A DNA stretch of 64,000 bases from Hydrogeniiclostridium mannosilyticum (lineage in GTDB: Bacteria > Bacillota > Clostridia > Oscillospirales > Acutalibacteraceae): the NCBI RefSeq assembly GCF_003268275.1, contig NZ_QLYR01000001.1:372001-436000 (forward strand). Direction: 5' to 3'. The position numbers and the translations under genes were made by a program. Each line of letters begins with the position of its first letter. The stretch's first letter is position 1. The notes under the pieces are model-generated. The model was not told the DNA's origin and ran no database searches. It saw only the letters and a program-made list of their open reading frames with translations. This document shows, one piece after another, positions 34,901 to 43,330 of the stretch.

Positions 34901-35108
34901 GCGGGATTAGATCTTTAATTACGCGCGTCAGCACATGGCCGATGTGCGGCTTGCCATTGGCCGTGGGAGGACCGTCGTAGAAGGTATAGGTTCTTCCGTT
35001 CTTGGTCTGTTCCAAGCTTTTTTCAAAAATGTGATGGTCATGCCAAAACTTTTCCGTCTCTTTTTCGCGTTCAACCAGGTTCATGCTTGTAGAAACCTTT
35101 TCGTACAT
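31995..35108 (-). CDS. ileS: Isoleucyl-tRNA synthetase, type 2 (eukaryote-like)
   Basis: A 1037-residue class I synthetase that charges tRNA-Ile. The HIGH motif is H55-IGH (GKPHIGHVL) and the KMSKSKGN loop is at about 588-595. The CP editing domain holds [12 protein letters not shown]. I call it type 2 because the zinc/CP entry reads [20 protein letters not shown] and a DUF5915-like C-terminal domain ([19 protein letters not shown]) is present; classical type 1 enzymes lack these. Type 2 enzymes are often tolerant of mupirocin, though that cannot be read here. Regulated by the T-box at 35146-35380. GGAGG precedes the ATG. Confidence 0.95.
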   Translation of the reverse strand: [1037 protein letters not shown]

Positions 35109-35145
35109 TGATTGTCAACCTCCGTTCATGCCTGCTTAATTTCCG

Positions 35146-35380
35146 GTAAAATAAAAGCCTTCGTCCTTAGAACAGGACGAAGGCTTGACTTCGTTATACC
35201 ACCTATTACTACATACAAAAATATGCGTCCCCATAACGGCGGGATTCCGGCGAGGCTTACTCAAAAGCGTTCAGCCCGCAGCTCCAGAGTGATATTCGGC
35301 GCAGCTTACTCATACCGGGCTTCCACCTGCCCCGGCTCGCTTGAATTTTCTTCTGAAGCCTACTTGTCTCCGTCAAAGCT
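35146..35380 (-). promoter_or_regulatory. T-box riboswitch of ileS, AUC (Ile) specifier
   Basis: Reading on the minus strand: GGAGACAAGTAGGC at the base of stem I (35373-35360), then CCGGGGCAGGTGGAAGCCCGG, then GAATATCACTCTGG with the isoleucine codon ATC at 35293-35291, then the T-box AATAGGTGGTATAACGAAG (35207-35189) and the terminator AAGCCTTCGTCC/GGACGAAGGCTT with TTATTTTA (35186-35146). Uncharged tRNA-Ile pairs with the specifier and the T-box and prevents termination, turning on ileS. The start codon is about 40 bases after the terminator. Confidence 0.92.
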
Positions 35381-35479
35381 TTTGTAAAAATTCAAATTGT
35401 AATAAAAGCTAAATAAACAAAAAACCTCAAAGCTCCAGTAAAACCGAAGCAGTGGGGCTTGCCGCAATTATCTGCGCAG

Positions 35480-35556
<77 letters not shown>

Positions 35557-35559
35557 ATA

Positions 35560-35633
35560 TGGCTGCGGAAGAAGGATTCGAACCCTCACAAACAGAGTCA
35601 GAGTCTGTCGTGCTACCTTTACACAATTCCGCA
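35560..35633 (-). tRNA. tRNA-Gln (anticodon CTG)
   Basis: TGCGGAA...TTCCGCA acceptor stem, anticodon stem-loop ACAGA-CTCTGAC-TCTGT (anticodon CTG), GGGTTCGAATCC T-arm, discriminator G and encoded CCA. It lies three bases upstream of tRNA-Pro, so both are cut from one transcript. Confidence 0.95.
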
Positions 35634-35669
35634 TTATTTTCAGCTGCGAATCATCAAACAGCAATAATA

Positions 35670-35697
35670 ATTATAGCAAATTATTTTTGTTTGTCAA
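35670..35697 (-). promoter_or_regulatory. Promoter of the tRNA-Gln/tRNA-Pro unit
   Basis: TTGACA and TATAAT with a 16-base spacer on the minus strand, about 30 bases before tRNA-Gln. Confidence 0.82.
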
Positions 35698-35782
35698 TCA
35701 TCTTTTGCAAATTTTTTAGAATAGTTTTTACAATTCCTTCCCCACGTGTTCAGCACTCCCCTTTTTCCGCCTATTTTTTGGC

Positions 35783-37354
35783 TTATGCGTTTCTTAGCAC
35801 CGCCTCGGCGCAGCGGATTCCGTCGACGGCGGCCGAGGTGATGCCGCCCGCCCAGCCTGCTCCCTCGCCGCAGGGGTAAAGCCCCCTGCAGCCAAGGCTC
35901 TGGCAATCCGCTCCCCGTAAAAAGCGCACGGGTGACGAGCTGCGCGTTTCCGGGCCCGTCAGCAATGCATCCGGATGTGCAAAGCCCCGCAGCCGGGCGT
36001 TCATCTTCAAAAGCCCCTGCCGCATCGCCCCGGCAACCTCTTGCGGAAGAATAGCATCCAGGCTGGCAAACGCCACCCCCGGCCGATAGGTCGGAAGCAC
36101 CGCTCCAAAGCTGGTGCTGACCCGGCGCTGCATAAAGTCCCCTACCCGCTGGACCGGCGCTCGGTAGCCGCCGCCCGCAACCCGGAATGCCTGCTCTTCA
36201 ATTTTTTCTTGCAGAAACATACCTGCCAGCGGATGCTCGGAGTCAAAATCCGCCGGCCCGATCCCGACCAGCAGCGCGGCATTCGCGTTTATCCCGTCCC
36301 GTGCATAGTAGCTCATGCCATTGGTGACCACCCGCCCCTCTTCGCTGGCCGCAGCAACCACCTGACCGCCGGGACACATGCAGAACGTGTACACGCCCCG
36401 TCCATTCTCTAAGTGCACCGCCAGCTTATAGGGCGCCGCCCCCAATGCAGGATGGCCTGCAAAGCCGCCATATTGGGCACGGTCAATTTCCGCCTGCAGA
36501 TGCTCTATACGGGCCCCCAGCGAAAAAGCTTTTTGCTCCATCGGGATTCCCGCCTGGTTTAACCAGCGAAAGGTGTCCCGGGCGCTGTGCCCCACCGCCA
36601 GAATCAAGCAATTTGTGTCAAGCCACTGCCCCCCATTCAGCTGAACAGCCTTCAGCACACCGTCCGATATGCGCAAATCCGTCAGACAGGTGTGAAACCA
36701 CACTTCTCCCCCCAGGGAAATAATGGATGCCCTTAAATTTTTTACCACTTCGCAAAGACGGTCCGTCCCTACATGCGGCAGAGCCTCCCAGCATATTTCA
36801 CGCGGGGCGCCTGCATTGACGAACTCCTGCAGCACCTTGTGCATGCGGGGATCTTTTATGCCCGTGTTCAGCTTACCATCCGAGAAGGCGCCGGCTCCAC
36901 CTTCGCCAAACTGTACGTTGGTATTAGAATCGAGCACCCCCGAACGCCAGAAACGCTCCACCTGCTGTGTCCGTGCGTCAACGTCGGCGCCCCGCTCAAT
37001 CAGGATAGGCCGCTGCCCGGCCTGGGCCAAAATAAGCGCGGCAAACAAGCCCGCGGGACCGGCGCCGGCAATCACCGGGCGGCTCTGCAGGGGTCTAAAT
37101 TCGGGCAGCTGATAAACAACCGGCTCACAGGCTTTGACCCGCGGGTCCTTAACTCGCGGCTTTGGCCCGGAAACCTCACACTCGACCGTACAAATAAAGC
37201 GGACGTCGTTTTTCTTCCGTGCGTCCACCGACTTTTTAACCAGCGACAGAGCGCAAACCCGCTCCGGTTCCACATGCAGCCTCTTTGCCGCCAAGGCGCG
37301 GAGCTCCTGCTCCTGTCCGTCTAAAGGCAATGCTATTTCTGTGATTCGGTACAT
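35783..37354 (-). CDS. FAD-dependent oxidoreductase (COG2509-like)
   Basis: About 523 residues. A short N-terminal ferredoxin-like/BFD-free domain (1-85, with YRITEIALPLDG) precedes a FAD Rossmann motif, VIAGAGPAGLFAALILAQAG, and a second region with AVGHSARDTFRWL. The C-terminus GLYPCGEGAGWAGGITSAAV is the closing FAD motif. Members are uncharacterised FAD-dependent dehydrogenases common in Clostridia. ATG at 37354 follows AGGGAGGACGT and overlaps the end of the upstream flavoprotein by 22 bases, so they are coupled. Substrate unknown. Confidence 0.85.
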   Translation of the reverse strand: MYRITEIALPLDGQEQELRALAAKRLHVEPERVCALSLVKKSVDARKKNDVRFICTVECEVSGPKPRVKDPRVKACEPVVYQLPEFRPLQSRPVIAGAGPAGLFAALILAQAGQRPILIERGADVDARTQQVERFWRSGVLDSNTNVQFGEGGAGAFSDGKLNTGIKDPRMHKVLQEFVNAGAPREICWEALPHVGTDRLCEVVKNLRASIISLGGEVWFHTCLTDLRISDGVLKAVQLNGGQWLDTNCLILAVGHSARDTFRWLNQAGIPMEQKAFSLGARIEHLQAEIDRAQYGGFAGHPALGAAPYKLAVHLENGRGVYTFCMCPGGQVVAAASEEGRVVTNGMSYYARDGINANAALLVGIGPADFDSEHPLAGMFLQEKIEEQAFRVAGGGYRAPVQRVGDFMQRRVSTSFGAVLPTYRPGVAFASLDAILPQEVAGAMRQGLLKMNARLRGFAHPDALLTGPETRSSSPVRFLRGADCQSLGCRGLYPCGEGAGWAGGITSAAVDGIRCAEAVLRNA

Positions 37355-38601
37355 ACGTCCTCCCTGTTCTTCAGCGCCGCCGCCCTCCCGGCAATGATGC
37401 CCGTACTCCAGGCCCAATGCAGGTTAAAACCGCCGCAATCCCCATCTATATTAAGAATTTCTCCCGTAAAATAGACGCCGGGACAGCAGCGGGACTCCAT
37501 CGTATTTTCATTGATCTCCGCCAGTGGGATCCCGCCCGCCGTAACCTGTGCATGTTCCCAGCCCAACGTGCCTGTCACTGGAAAATCGAACTGCTTGACT
37601 GCCGCGGCCAGTTGTGAAAGCTGCCGGGGGTTCAGCTCCTGTTCCGTCGTTCCCTGCTGTTTTGGCAAAACCCTGCGGGCGAGCTCCTGCGCAATTAAAC
37701 GGTTAAGAAGCCCCTCCGCGGCCTCTGCACCATGAAAAGCCGTGCCCCTGGCGCCCTTCAGCAGCTGTTTAATATCACCAATCTCATATTCAGGCATAAG
37801 ATCCAGCCTTACACAGGCATTTTTTTGCTCCTGCTCCGACAGGGCGCCATAAACCCGGGACAGCTCAAAAATACAGATGCCCGACAGGGCGGCTTCCGCA
37901 AACAGCACCTCTCCGCGCACCGTTTTACGCACTCTGCCGTCAACCAGCAGAGACGCGGCAGCCAGTGCCCGGGCCCCCTTCAGCGCTTTTACGCGTGCCC
38001 TGGGTACCGCCAGCTGAACCAGTGCCGGAAACAGCGGTGTAACCGTGTGCCCAAGCGCCCGGGCCAGTTCATAACCGCTTTCTCCGCCTCCTAACTGAGG
38101 GGCGGCCTTTCCGCCAGCGGCAATGATGACTCTTTGCGCCCGTAGCCTCTCCGAAGGCGAGGCTATTGTGAACCCCTTCTCCTTCCTGGTGATATTTTCC
38201 GCCAAAAAGCCGCAGCGAAGCTCCGCACCTGTATTTTCCAACAGACGAAGCAGTAGCTTCTGTACGGTTGAAGCCTGCAAGCTATAAGGGTAAACGCGCC
38301 CCTCCTCGAGCTCGCGGCAAAGCAGCCCAAACCGGCGAAACTCTCTAATAACCAGCTCCGGTGTCCAGCGTTCCCACACGTGAGCGGCCGTCCCGGCATC
38401 TCCATGATAATTTTGAGCGGTAAGCAGGCGATTTGTTAAATTGCAGCGGCCGTTCCCGCTGGCAAGCAGCTTTCTGCCCGCGCGCTGCTGAGCCTCCAGC
38501 AGCACAACCCGCGCGCCTGCACGCGCTGCCTCCACAGCAGCCATCATACCGGAAGCGCCGCCGCCGACCACCGCAATATCATAAACCGATTCCGCCATCA
38601 T
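37333..38601 (-). CDS. NAD(P)/FAD-dependent oxidoreductase, HI0933/BaiN-like (aminoacetone oxidase family)
   Basis: A 422-residue flavoprotein. The FAD motif is AVVGGGASGMMAAVEAARAG (residues 10-29), followed by the family hallmark GRKLLASGNGRCNLTN and a C-terminal VTAGGIPLAEIN...GVYFTGEILNIDGDCGGFNLHWAW split signature. Relatives include BaiN, a bile acid-modifying flavoprotein, but many are of unknown function, so no reaction is assigned. GGAAAGGATTG precedes the ATG. Own promoter at 38645-38672. Confidence 0.88.
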   Translation of the reverse strand: MMAESVYDIAVVGGGASGMMAAVEAARAGARVVLLEAQQRAGRKLLASGNGRCNLTNRLLTAQNYHGDAGTAAHVWERWTPELVIREFRRFGLLCRELEEGRVYPYSLQASTVQKLLLRLLENTGAELRCGFLAENITRKEKGFTIASPSERLRAQRVIIAAGGKAAPQLGGGESGYELARALGHTVTPLFPALVQLAVPRARVKALKGARALAAASLLVDGRVRKTVRGEVLFAEAALSGICIFELSRVYGALSEQEQKNACVRLDLMPEYEIGDIKQLLKGARGTAFHGAEAAEGLLNRLIAQELARRVLPKQQGTTEQELNPRQLSQLAAAVKQFDFPVTGTLGWEHAQVTAGGIPLAEINENTMESRCCPGVYFTGEILNIDGDCGGFNLHWAWSTGIIAGRAAALKNREDVCTESQK

Positions 38602-38644
38602 TCAATCCTTTCCCGCCGTACGGTTTCTACTTTTCCTACTTTGC

Positions 38645-38672
38645 ATTATAACGTACCTCCCCCGGTTGTCAA
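38645..38672 (-). promoter_or_regulatory. Promoter of the two-flavoprotein operon
   Basis: TTGACA and TATAAT with a 16-base spacer on the minus strand, about 40 bases before the start codon at 38601. Confidence 0.8.
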
Positions 38673-38960
38673 GCCCTACGGCTATTTCAGGAAATTAAAC
38701 CAAGCAGCATGGTAAACGCCATGCCACCCCGCCAAAATCACCGCGGCTTTTATGGATTAGGACTTAAAAACAAGACGATTACGCCCGGTTCTCCTGCTAA
38801 TCCGACAAAATAAGTAGAGATTACAAGGTTTTGTTAGACCTTTAGAAAAAAATTTGCTATAATAATTATTAAGAATGAATTATGATTTGATAAAAGCATA
38901 AGCGCCTTGAACAAACCGAGACGGCGCCTATGCCATATCAAAATAAAAGGATGTGCTGCT
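38673..38960 (+). other. Intergenic leader region upstream of metF
   Basis: With the promoter zone at 38602-38672 this is a 359-base gap. It holds the metF promoter and a small GCATGG-TAAACG-CCATGC hairpin near 38707. I looked for a SAM, T-box or cobalamin riboswitch and saw none of their conserved sequences. Confidence 0.5.
38834..38863 (+). promoter_or_regulatory. Promoter of the metF-metH operon
   Basis: TTAGAC and TATAAT with an 18-base spacer; leader of about 90 bases. Confidence 0.6.
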
Positions 38961-39854
38961 ATGGATTTATCGACGCTGTTTCGTGTAAAAAAGGTTGTGT
39001 TCTCCTTGGAGGTTTTTCCGCCGAAAAAGGACAACCCCGTACATGTCATTTACAATACTCTGTTAGGCCTGCGGGGCCTTCCGGCGGATTTTATCAGCGT
39101 TACCTATGGCGCGGGCGGCAGCGCCGTTCAGCAGAGCAAAACCTGTGAAATCGCCTCGCTCATACGCAGCAATTACCACATTGAGCCTGTTTCTCATTTA
39201 ACCTGCGTCAATGCCCGCAAGGATAAGATCATCGAGACCCTCAATACATTAAAGGAAAATGGCGTGCAGAATATTCTTGCGCTGCGCGGGGATCTGCCGG
39301 CCGGTGAAGAAAACCGGAGCGACTTTGTGCACGCCAGCGATCTTGCCGCCTTTATTAAGAGCTACGATGCCTCCTTCAACCTAGTTGGCGCCTGTTACCC
39401 GGAATGCCACTATGAAAGCCAAAGCCTGGAGGCGGACATTGAAAATCTGAAGTATAAAATCGACAGCGGCGTCACCCATTTGATCACTCAGCTCTTTTTT
39501 GACAACCAGCGTTTCTATGAATTTATAAACAAGGTGCGCCAGGCGGGCATTACAGTCCCCATTCAGGCTGGAATTATGCCGATTGTCAATAAAAATCAAA
39601 TCGAGCGTACCATCAGTATGTGCGGCGCCAGTATCCCCACAAAGCTGGCGACCATCATCAACCGGTACAGCGACAATCCTGCGGCGCTTCGGGATGCGGG
39701 CCTCTTTTATGCGACGGAGCAAATCATGGACCTGCTCGAAAACGGCGTGCAGGGCATTCATCTTTACACCATGAATAATGTCCAAACAGCTACCCGTATC
39801 AGCACCGCCGTCGAATCCATTATTGCCGCTAAAAACAGCGCCAACGAGGCATGA
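38961..39854 (+). CDS. metF: Methylenetetrahydrofolate reductase
   Basis: About 297 residues, a TIM barrel that binds FAD and reduces 5,10-methylene-THF to 5-methyl-THF. VVFSLEVFPPKKDN carries the catalytic glutamate; FISVTYGAGGS, LALRGDLP and THLITQLFFDNQRFYEF are family blocks. I take ATG at 38961 (MDLSTLF) with AAAGGA upstream rather than 38907. It supplies the methyl donor used by MetH two genes downstream; its stop overlaps the next start. Confidence 0.95.
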   Translation: MDLSTLFRVKKVVFSLEVFPPKKDNPVHVIYNTLLGLRGLPADFISVTYGAGGSAVQQSKTCEIASLIRSNYHIEPVSHLTCVNARKDKIIETLNTLKENGVQNILALRGDLPAGEENRSDFVHASDLAAFIKSYDASFNLVGACYPECHYESQSLEADIENLKYKIDSGVTHLITQLFFDNQRFYEFINKVRQAGITVPIQAGIMPIVNKNQIERTISMCGASIPTKLATIINRYSDNPAALRDAGLFYATEQIMDLLENGVQGIHLYTMNNVQTATRISTAVESIIAAKNSANEA

Positions 39855-40552
39855 CCATGCCTTTGACACCATTGCAGCTAGACCGCCGGGAGGTACTGCG
39901 CTACCTTGGCTACCGCGGAACGGAAATTCCGTCTTCCCTGGAAAATACGCTCCGGCACTGTATGGAGCAAACACTGCATATCATCCAACCGCTTTATTTT
40001 TATCGCTGTTTCCCCATTATTCCGGGTGAAAATCTGGTTGAAATCGGCCGCACGGGCCTTACCCTCCAGGGCAAGGACATCTGCCGCCATCTGTCCGGCT
40101 GTGGAGAAGTCTATATTCTCTGCGCGACGCTTGGCTTCGCCATTGAAAAGAAAATACGCCTGAGTTTCCTGCAAAAGCCGGAGGAGGCGGTGATTTATGA
40201 CGCCTGCGCTACCGAGGCCATTGAAAAGGTCGCCGATGCTGCAGAGGCAGAGATTGCCAGCCTATGCGCCGGGCGAGGCAAGGGCATAACCTGGCGCTTC
40301 AGTCCCGGCTATGGCGACTTACCGCTTGAGACCCAGCAGGATTTAATTCGCATAATGGATGCCTCCCGAAAGATTGGCCTTTCGCTGACCGACAGCCTGC
40401 TGATGACGCCCAGCAAATCCGTGACCGCTATTATTGGCGTTACCGCCCTGCCGGACGGGCCCTTGTCAAGGCCGGGGGAAAAGCGCAACAAATGTGACGC
40501 CTGCCCAAACCGGGACCGCTGTGCATTCCGAAAAAGAGGTGACCAATGTTGA
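39851..40552 (+). CDS. Stand-alone methionine synthase activation-domain protein
   Basis: A 233-residue protein equivalent to the C-terminal AdoMet-binding activation domain of MetH. It has RFSPGYGDLPLETQ (SAM-binding loop), TPSKSVTAIIGVT and a final zinc-like cysteine cluster (KCDACPNRDRCAFR). It should reduce and remethylate oxidised cob(II)alamin on MetH. The start overlaps the metF stop (ATGA) and its stop overlaps metH by seven bases. Confidence 0.9.
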   Translation: MTMPLTPLQLDRREVLRYLGYRGTEIPSSLENTLRHCMEQTLHIIQPLYFYRCFPIIPGENLVEIGRTGLTLQGKDICRHLSGCGEVYILCATLGFAIEKKIRLSFLQKPEEAVIYDACATEAIEKVADAAEAEIASLCAGRGKGITWRFSPGYGDLPLETQQDLIRIMDASRKIGLSLTDSLLMTPSKSVTAIIGVTALPDGPLSRPGEKRNKCDACPNRDRCAFRKRGDQC

Positions 40553-42906
40553 ATTTATTGAATAAAATCATCCTGTTGGACGGCGCCATGGGCACCATGC
40601 TGCAGGCCAGCGGCGCCGAACTTGGAAAAGTGCCCGAGGCGCTTAACCTGACGCAGCCGGAACTGATTCAGTCCATCCACCGCCAATATGTAGAGGCAGG
40701 GGCTGATATCATTTACTCTAATACCTTCGGCGCAAACCGCCGTAAGCTTCAGCACTGCAGTCATAGCGTTGAAGCGCTCATCACCGCCGGCGTACAAAAC
40801 GCCCGGGCCGCGGCGAAAGGATCTGAAACCATGGTTGCGCTTTCCTGCGGACCTATCGGCGCTCTGCTGGAGCCCAACGGCAGCTTGAAAATGGAAGAGG
40901 CGTACGATATTTTCCGCGAGATGATGACTATTGGTGAAAGAGCCGGGGCCGACTTAATTGTCTGCGAAACCATCACGGATTTATTAGAAATGAAGGCTGC
41001 TGTACTGGCCGCCAAAGAAAACACACGGCTCCCTGTATTCTGTACCATGAGCTTTGAAGCAAACGGGCATACCTTTACCGGAACCGGACTGGCCTCCATG
41101 GCCTTGACATTGGAGGGCCTGGGCGCCGACGCGCTGGGCATCAACTGTTCCCTGGGGCCGGACGAGATTCTGCCCCTCGTCCAGGAGCTTGTTCAGTGGA
41201 CCAGCCTGCCCATTATTGTCAAGCCGAACGCGGGTCTTCCGAACCTGAACTCGAACGCTTATGACATCAGCGCAGAGGACTTCTGCACCCGTATGGAGGG
41301 CTTTCTGGAGCTCGGCGCCACTATCATCGGCGGATGCTGCGGCACTACGCCTGCGTATATCCGCCTGCTTGCCGAAAGCTATAAAGGGCGGGCGCCCGTG
41401 CTGCGGCACAGCCGCAGGCAGGCGGCCCTGTGCAGCGCGACAAAAGCCGTTGTTGTGGACGGTGTCCGCGTTGTCGGCGAGCGTATCAATCCCACCGGCA
41501 AAAAGCTCTTTAAAGAAGCGCTTCGCAACCGGAACATCGACTATATCCTCACCCAAGCGATTGAGCAGGTAAATGCCGGCGCCGAAATTCTCGATGTAAA
41601 CGTCGGCCTGCCCGGTATCGACGAAGTGGACATGATGTCTGAAACCGTACGCGAGCTGCAAGGCGTTGTGGATGCCCCGCTTCAGCTGGACAGCAGCAGC
41701 CCTGCCGTGCTGGAGCGCGGGCTGCGGCTTTACAGCGGCAAGGCGCTGGTCAACTCTGTAAACGGGGAGCGCTCTGTTCTGGATAAAATCTTACCCCTCG
41801 TTAAAAAATACGGCGCTGCCGTCATCGGCCTGACGCTCGATGAAAAGGGCATCCCAAACCAGGCGGAGGAGCGTTTTAAAATTGCCGAAAGAATTGTAGA
41901 GGCCGCCCGGCAGTACGGTATTCCACAGGAGGACCTGTATATCGACTGCCTAACGCTGACCGCCTCGGTACAGCAGGCCGAGGTCCGGGAAACGCTGCGG
42001 GCCGTCCAGATGGTGAAGGAGCGCTTGGGTGTCAAAACCGTTCTGGGCGTTTCCAACATCTCCTTCGGCCTGCCGGAACGTGAGATTATCAATACCGCCT
42101 TTCTTACGTTGGCCCTGGCCCATGGTTTGGACCTTCCCATCATCAACCCCAACAACCGCGCCATGATGAATGCTGTGGATGCCTTCAACGTGCTCTATAA
42201 CCGGGACACCGGCGCGGGGCGCTACCTCGAACGCCACGCCGCCAATCCCGAAAAAAGCCCGTCGGCCGCTCCCAATGCCACCGGCTACCCCTCCCTTGAG
42301 CAGGCGGTCCGGGACGGTTTGAAAGACTACGCCCGCACAGCCACACAGGAATTATTGAAAACACAGGACCCTATGCACATTGTCAATGATTTACTGATTC
42401 CCGCATTGGACCAGGTCGGCAATGACTTTGAGACCGGAAAGCTCTTCCTTCCTCAGCTGATCCAAGCTGCTACCGCCGCTCAGGCCGGCTTTGATGAAAT
42501 CAAAAAAAATCTTGCCGGGAATCGCCAGGGCCAGGCTATTTCCAAGGGAAAAATTATTCTCGCTACCGTGAAGGGCGACATTCACGATATTGGAAAGAAT
42601 ATTGTCAAAGTGATTTTGGAAAATTACGGCTATGATATTATCGATCTTGGCCGCGATGTCCCACCGGAAACCGTTGTTTTAGAGGTCAACCGCTCCGGGG
42701 CGAAGCTTGTCGGGCTTTCTGCGCTGATGACCACCACCGTGGCCAATATGGCACTGACCATACAGGCGCTGCGGCGCGAGACCAATTGTACCATCATGGT
42801 CGGCGGCGCGGTGCTGACAGAAAGCTATGCTAAGGAAATCGGCGCGGACTACTATGCTAAGGATGCGAAGGCCAGCGCGGATATTGCTAAAATTGTTTTA
42901 GGATAA
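40546..42906 (+). CDS. metH: Cobalamin-dependent methionine synthase lacking the activation domain
   Basis: A 786-residue MetH. Domains in order: homocysteine S-methyltransferase barrel (1-290) with LDGAMGTML and the zinc cysteines in IIGGCCGTTP; pterin-binding barrel (about 305-565) with VVGERINPTGKK and LDVNVGLPGIDE; B12-binding cap (about 590-665); and cobalamin domain with the axial histidine in GDIHDIGKNIVK (about 678). It transfers the methyl group of methyl-THF to homocysteine through cobalamin. The reactivation domain is missing and is encoded by the gene just upstream. AAAGAGGTG precedes the start. Confidence 0.95.
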   Translation: MLNLLNKIILLDGAMGTMLQASGAELGKVPEALNLTQPELIQSIHRQYVEAGADIIYSNTFGANRRKLQHCSHSVEALITAGVQNARAAAKGSETMVALSCGPIGALLEPNGSLKMEEAYDIFREMMTIGERAGADLIVCETITDLLEMKAAVLAAKENTRLPVFCTMSFEANGHTFTGTGLASMALTLEGLGADALGINCSLGPDEILPLVQELVQWTSLPIIVKPNAGLPNLNSNAYDISAEDFCTRMEGFLELGATIIGGCCGTTPAYIRLLAESYKGRAPVLRHSRRQAALCSATKAVVVDGVRVVGERINPTGKKLFKEALRNRNIDYILTQAIEQVNAGAEILDVNVGLPGIDEVDMMSETVRELQGVVDAPLQLDSSSPAVLERGLRLYSGKALVNSVNGERSVLDKILPLVKKYGAAVIGLTLDEKGIPNQAEERFKIAERIVEAARQYGIPQEDLYIDCLTLTASVQQAEVRETLRAVQMVKERLGVKTVLGVSNISFGLPEREIINTAFLTLALAHGLDLPIINPNNRAMMNAVDAFNVLYNRDTGAGRYLERHAANPEKSPSAAPNATGYPSLEQAVRDGLKDYARTATQELLKTQDPMHIVNDLLIPALDQVGNDFETGKLFLPQLIQAATAAQAGFDEIKKNLAGNRQGQAISKGKIILATVKGDIHDIGKNIVKVILENYGYDIIDLGRDVPPETVVLEVNRSGAKLVGLSALMTTTVANMALTIQALRRETNCTIMVGGAVLTESYAKEIGADYYAKDAKASADIAKIVLG

Positions 42907-42928
42907 TACTTGCTTTTTCATAAAATGA

Positions 42929-42969
42929 AGCTCTGGACAGCAATAAGCTGTTCAGAGCCTTTTATTTTA
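42929..42969 (+). terminator. Terminator of the metF-metH operon
   Basis: GCTCTGGACAG and CTGTTCAGAGC pair (one G-U) over a 7-base loop, followed by CTTTTATTTTA. Confidence 0.82.
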
Positions 42970-43330
42970 CCACGTCAAGAACAATTTCATGACTTGGTAT
43001 AGTTATAATGTATTTGCCTATTTTATATCTTTTGTCTGTGCTATTTAAAACCAGCTATATGATAATATAAAACAAGGATTCTCCCGATTCTAAAAAATGC
43101 TGTAATCCTATGATGGCATATGGTATGCCTCTTTGGATCCGTGGCCTAAAATTCATTATTTTACAATATACGTTAAAAAAATTCGCATTTAAAAAATAAT
43201 ATCATTTTTTGATTTAAGCAAAAGACCATATTCGTGTAGCCAGCGGAGCGCCATTGAGAAGGGACGGACAAGCACCATGCTGTCCGCCCCTTCATATTTT
43301 ATCCGCCGAACGTTCTCTTACCGAAATACT
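42970..43330. other. AT-rich intergenic region between convergent metH and GH38 units
   Basis: No gene seen. It holds a terminator-like hairpin at 43258-43293 near the end of the minus-strand GH38 gene; the remainder is AT-rich without a convincing promoter. Confidence 0.55.
43258..43293 (-). terminator. Terminator-like hairpin after the GH38 operon
   Basis: GAAGGG(A/G)CGGACA and TGTCCG-CCCTTC-type arms with one mismatch and a 10-base loop. There is no good T-tract on the minus strand (TCAATGG), so termination may be weak. Confidence 0.5.

Noticed and set aside
38602-38960. Possible SAM or cobalamin riboswitch before metF
   Set aside because: None of the conserved core sequences could be found; only a short GCATGG/CCATGC hairpin is present.
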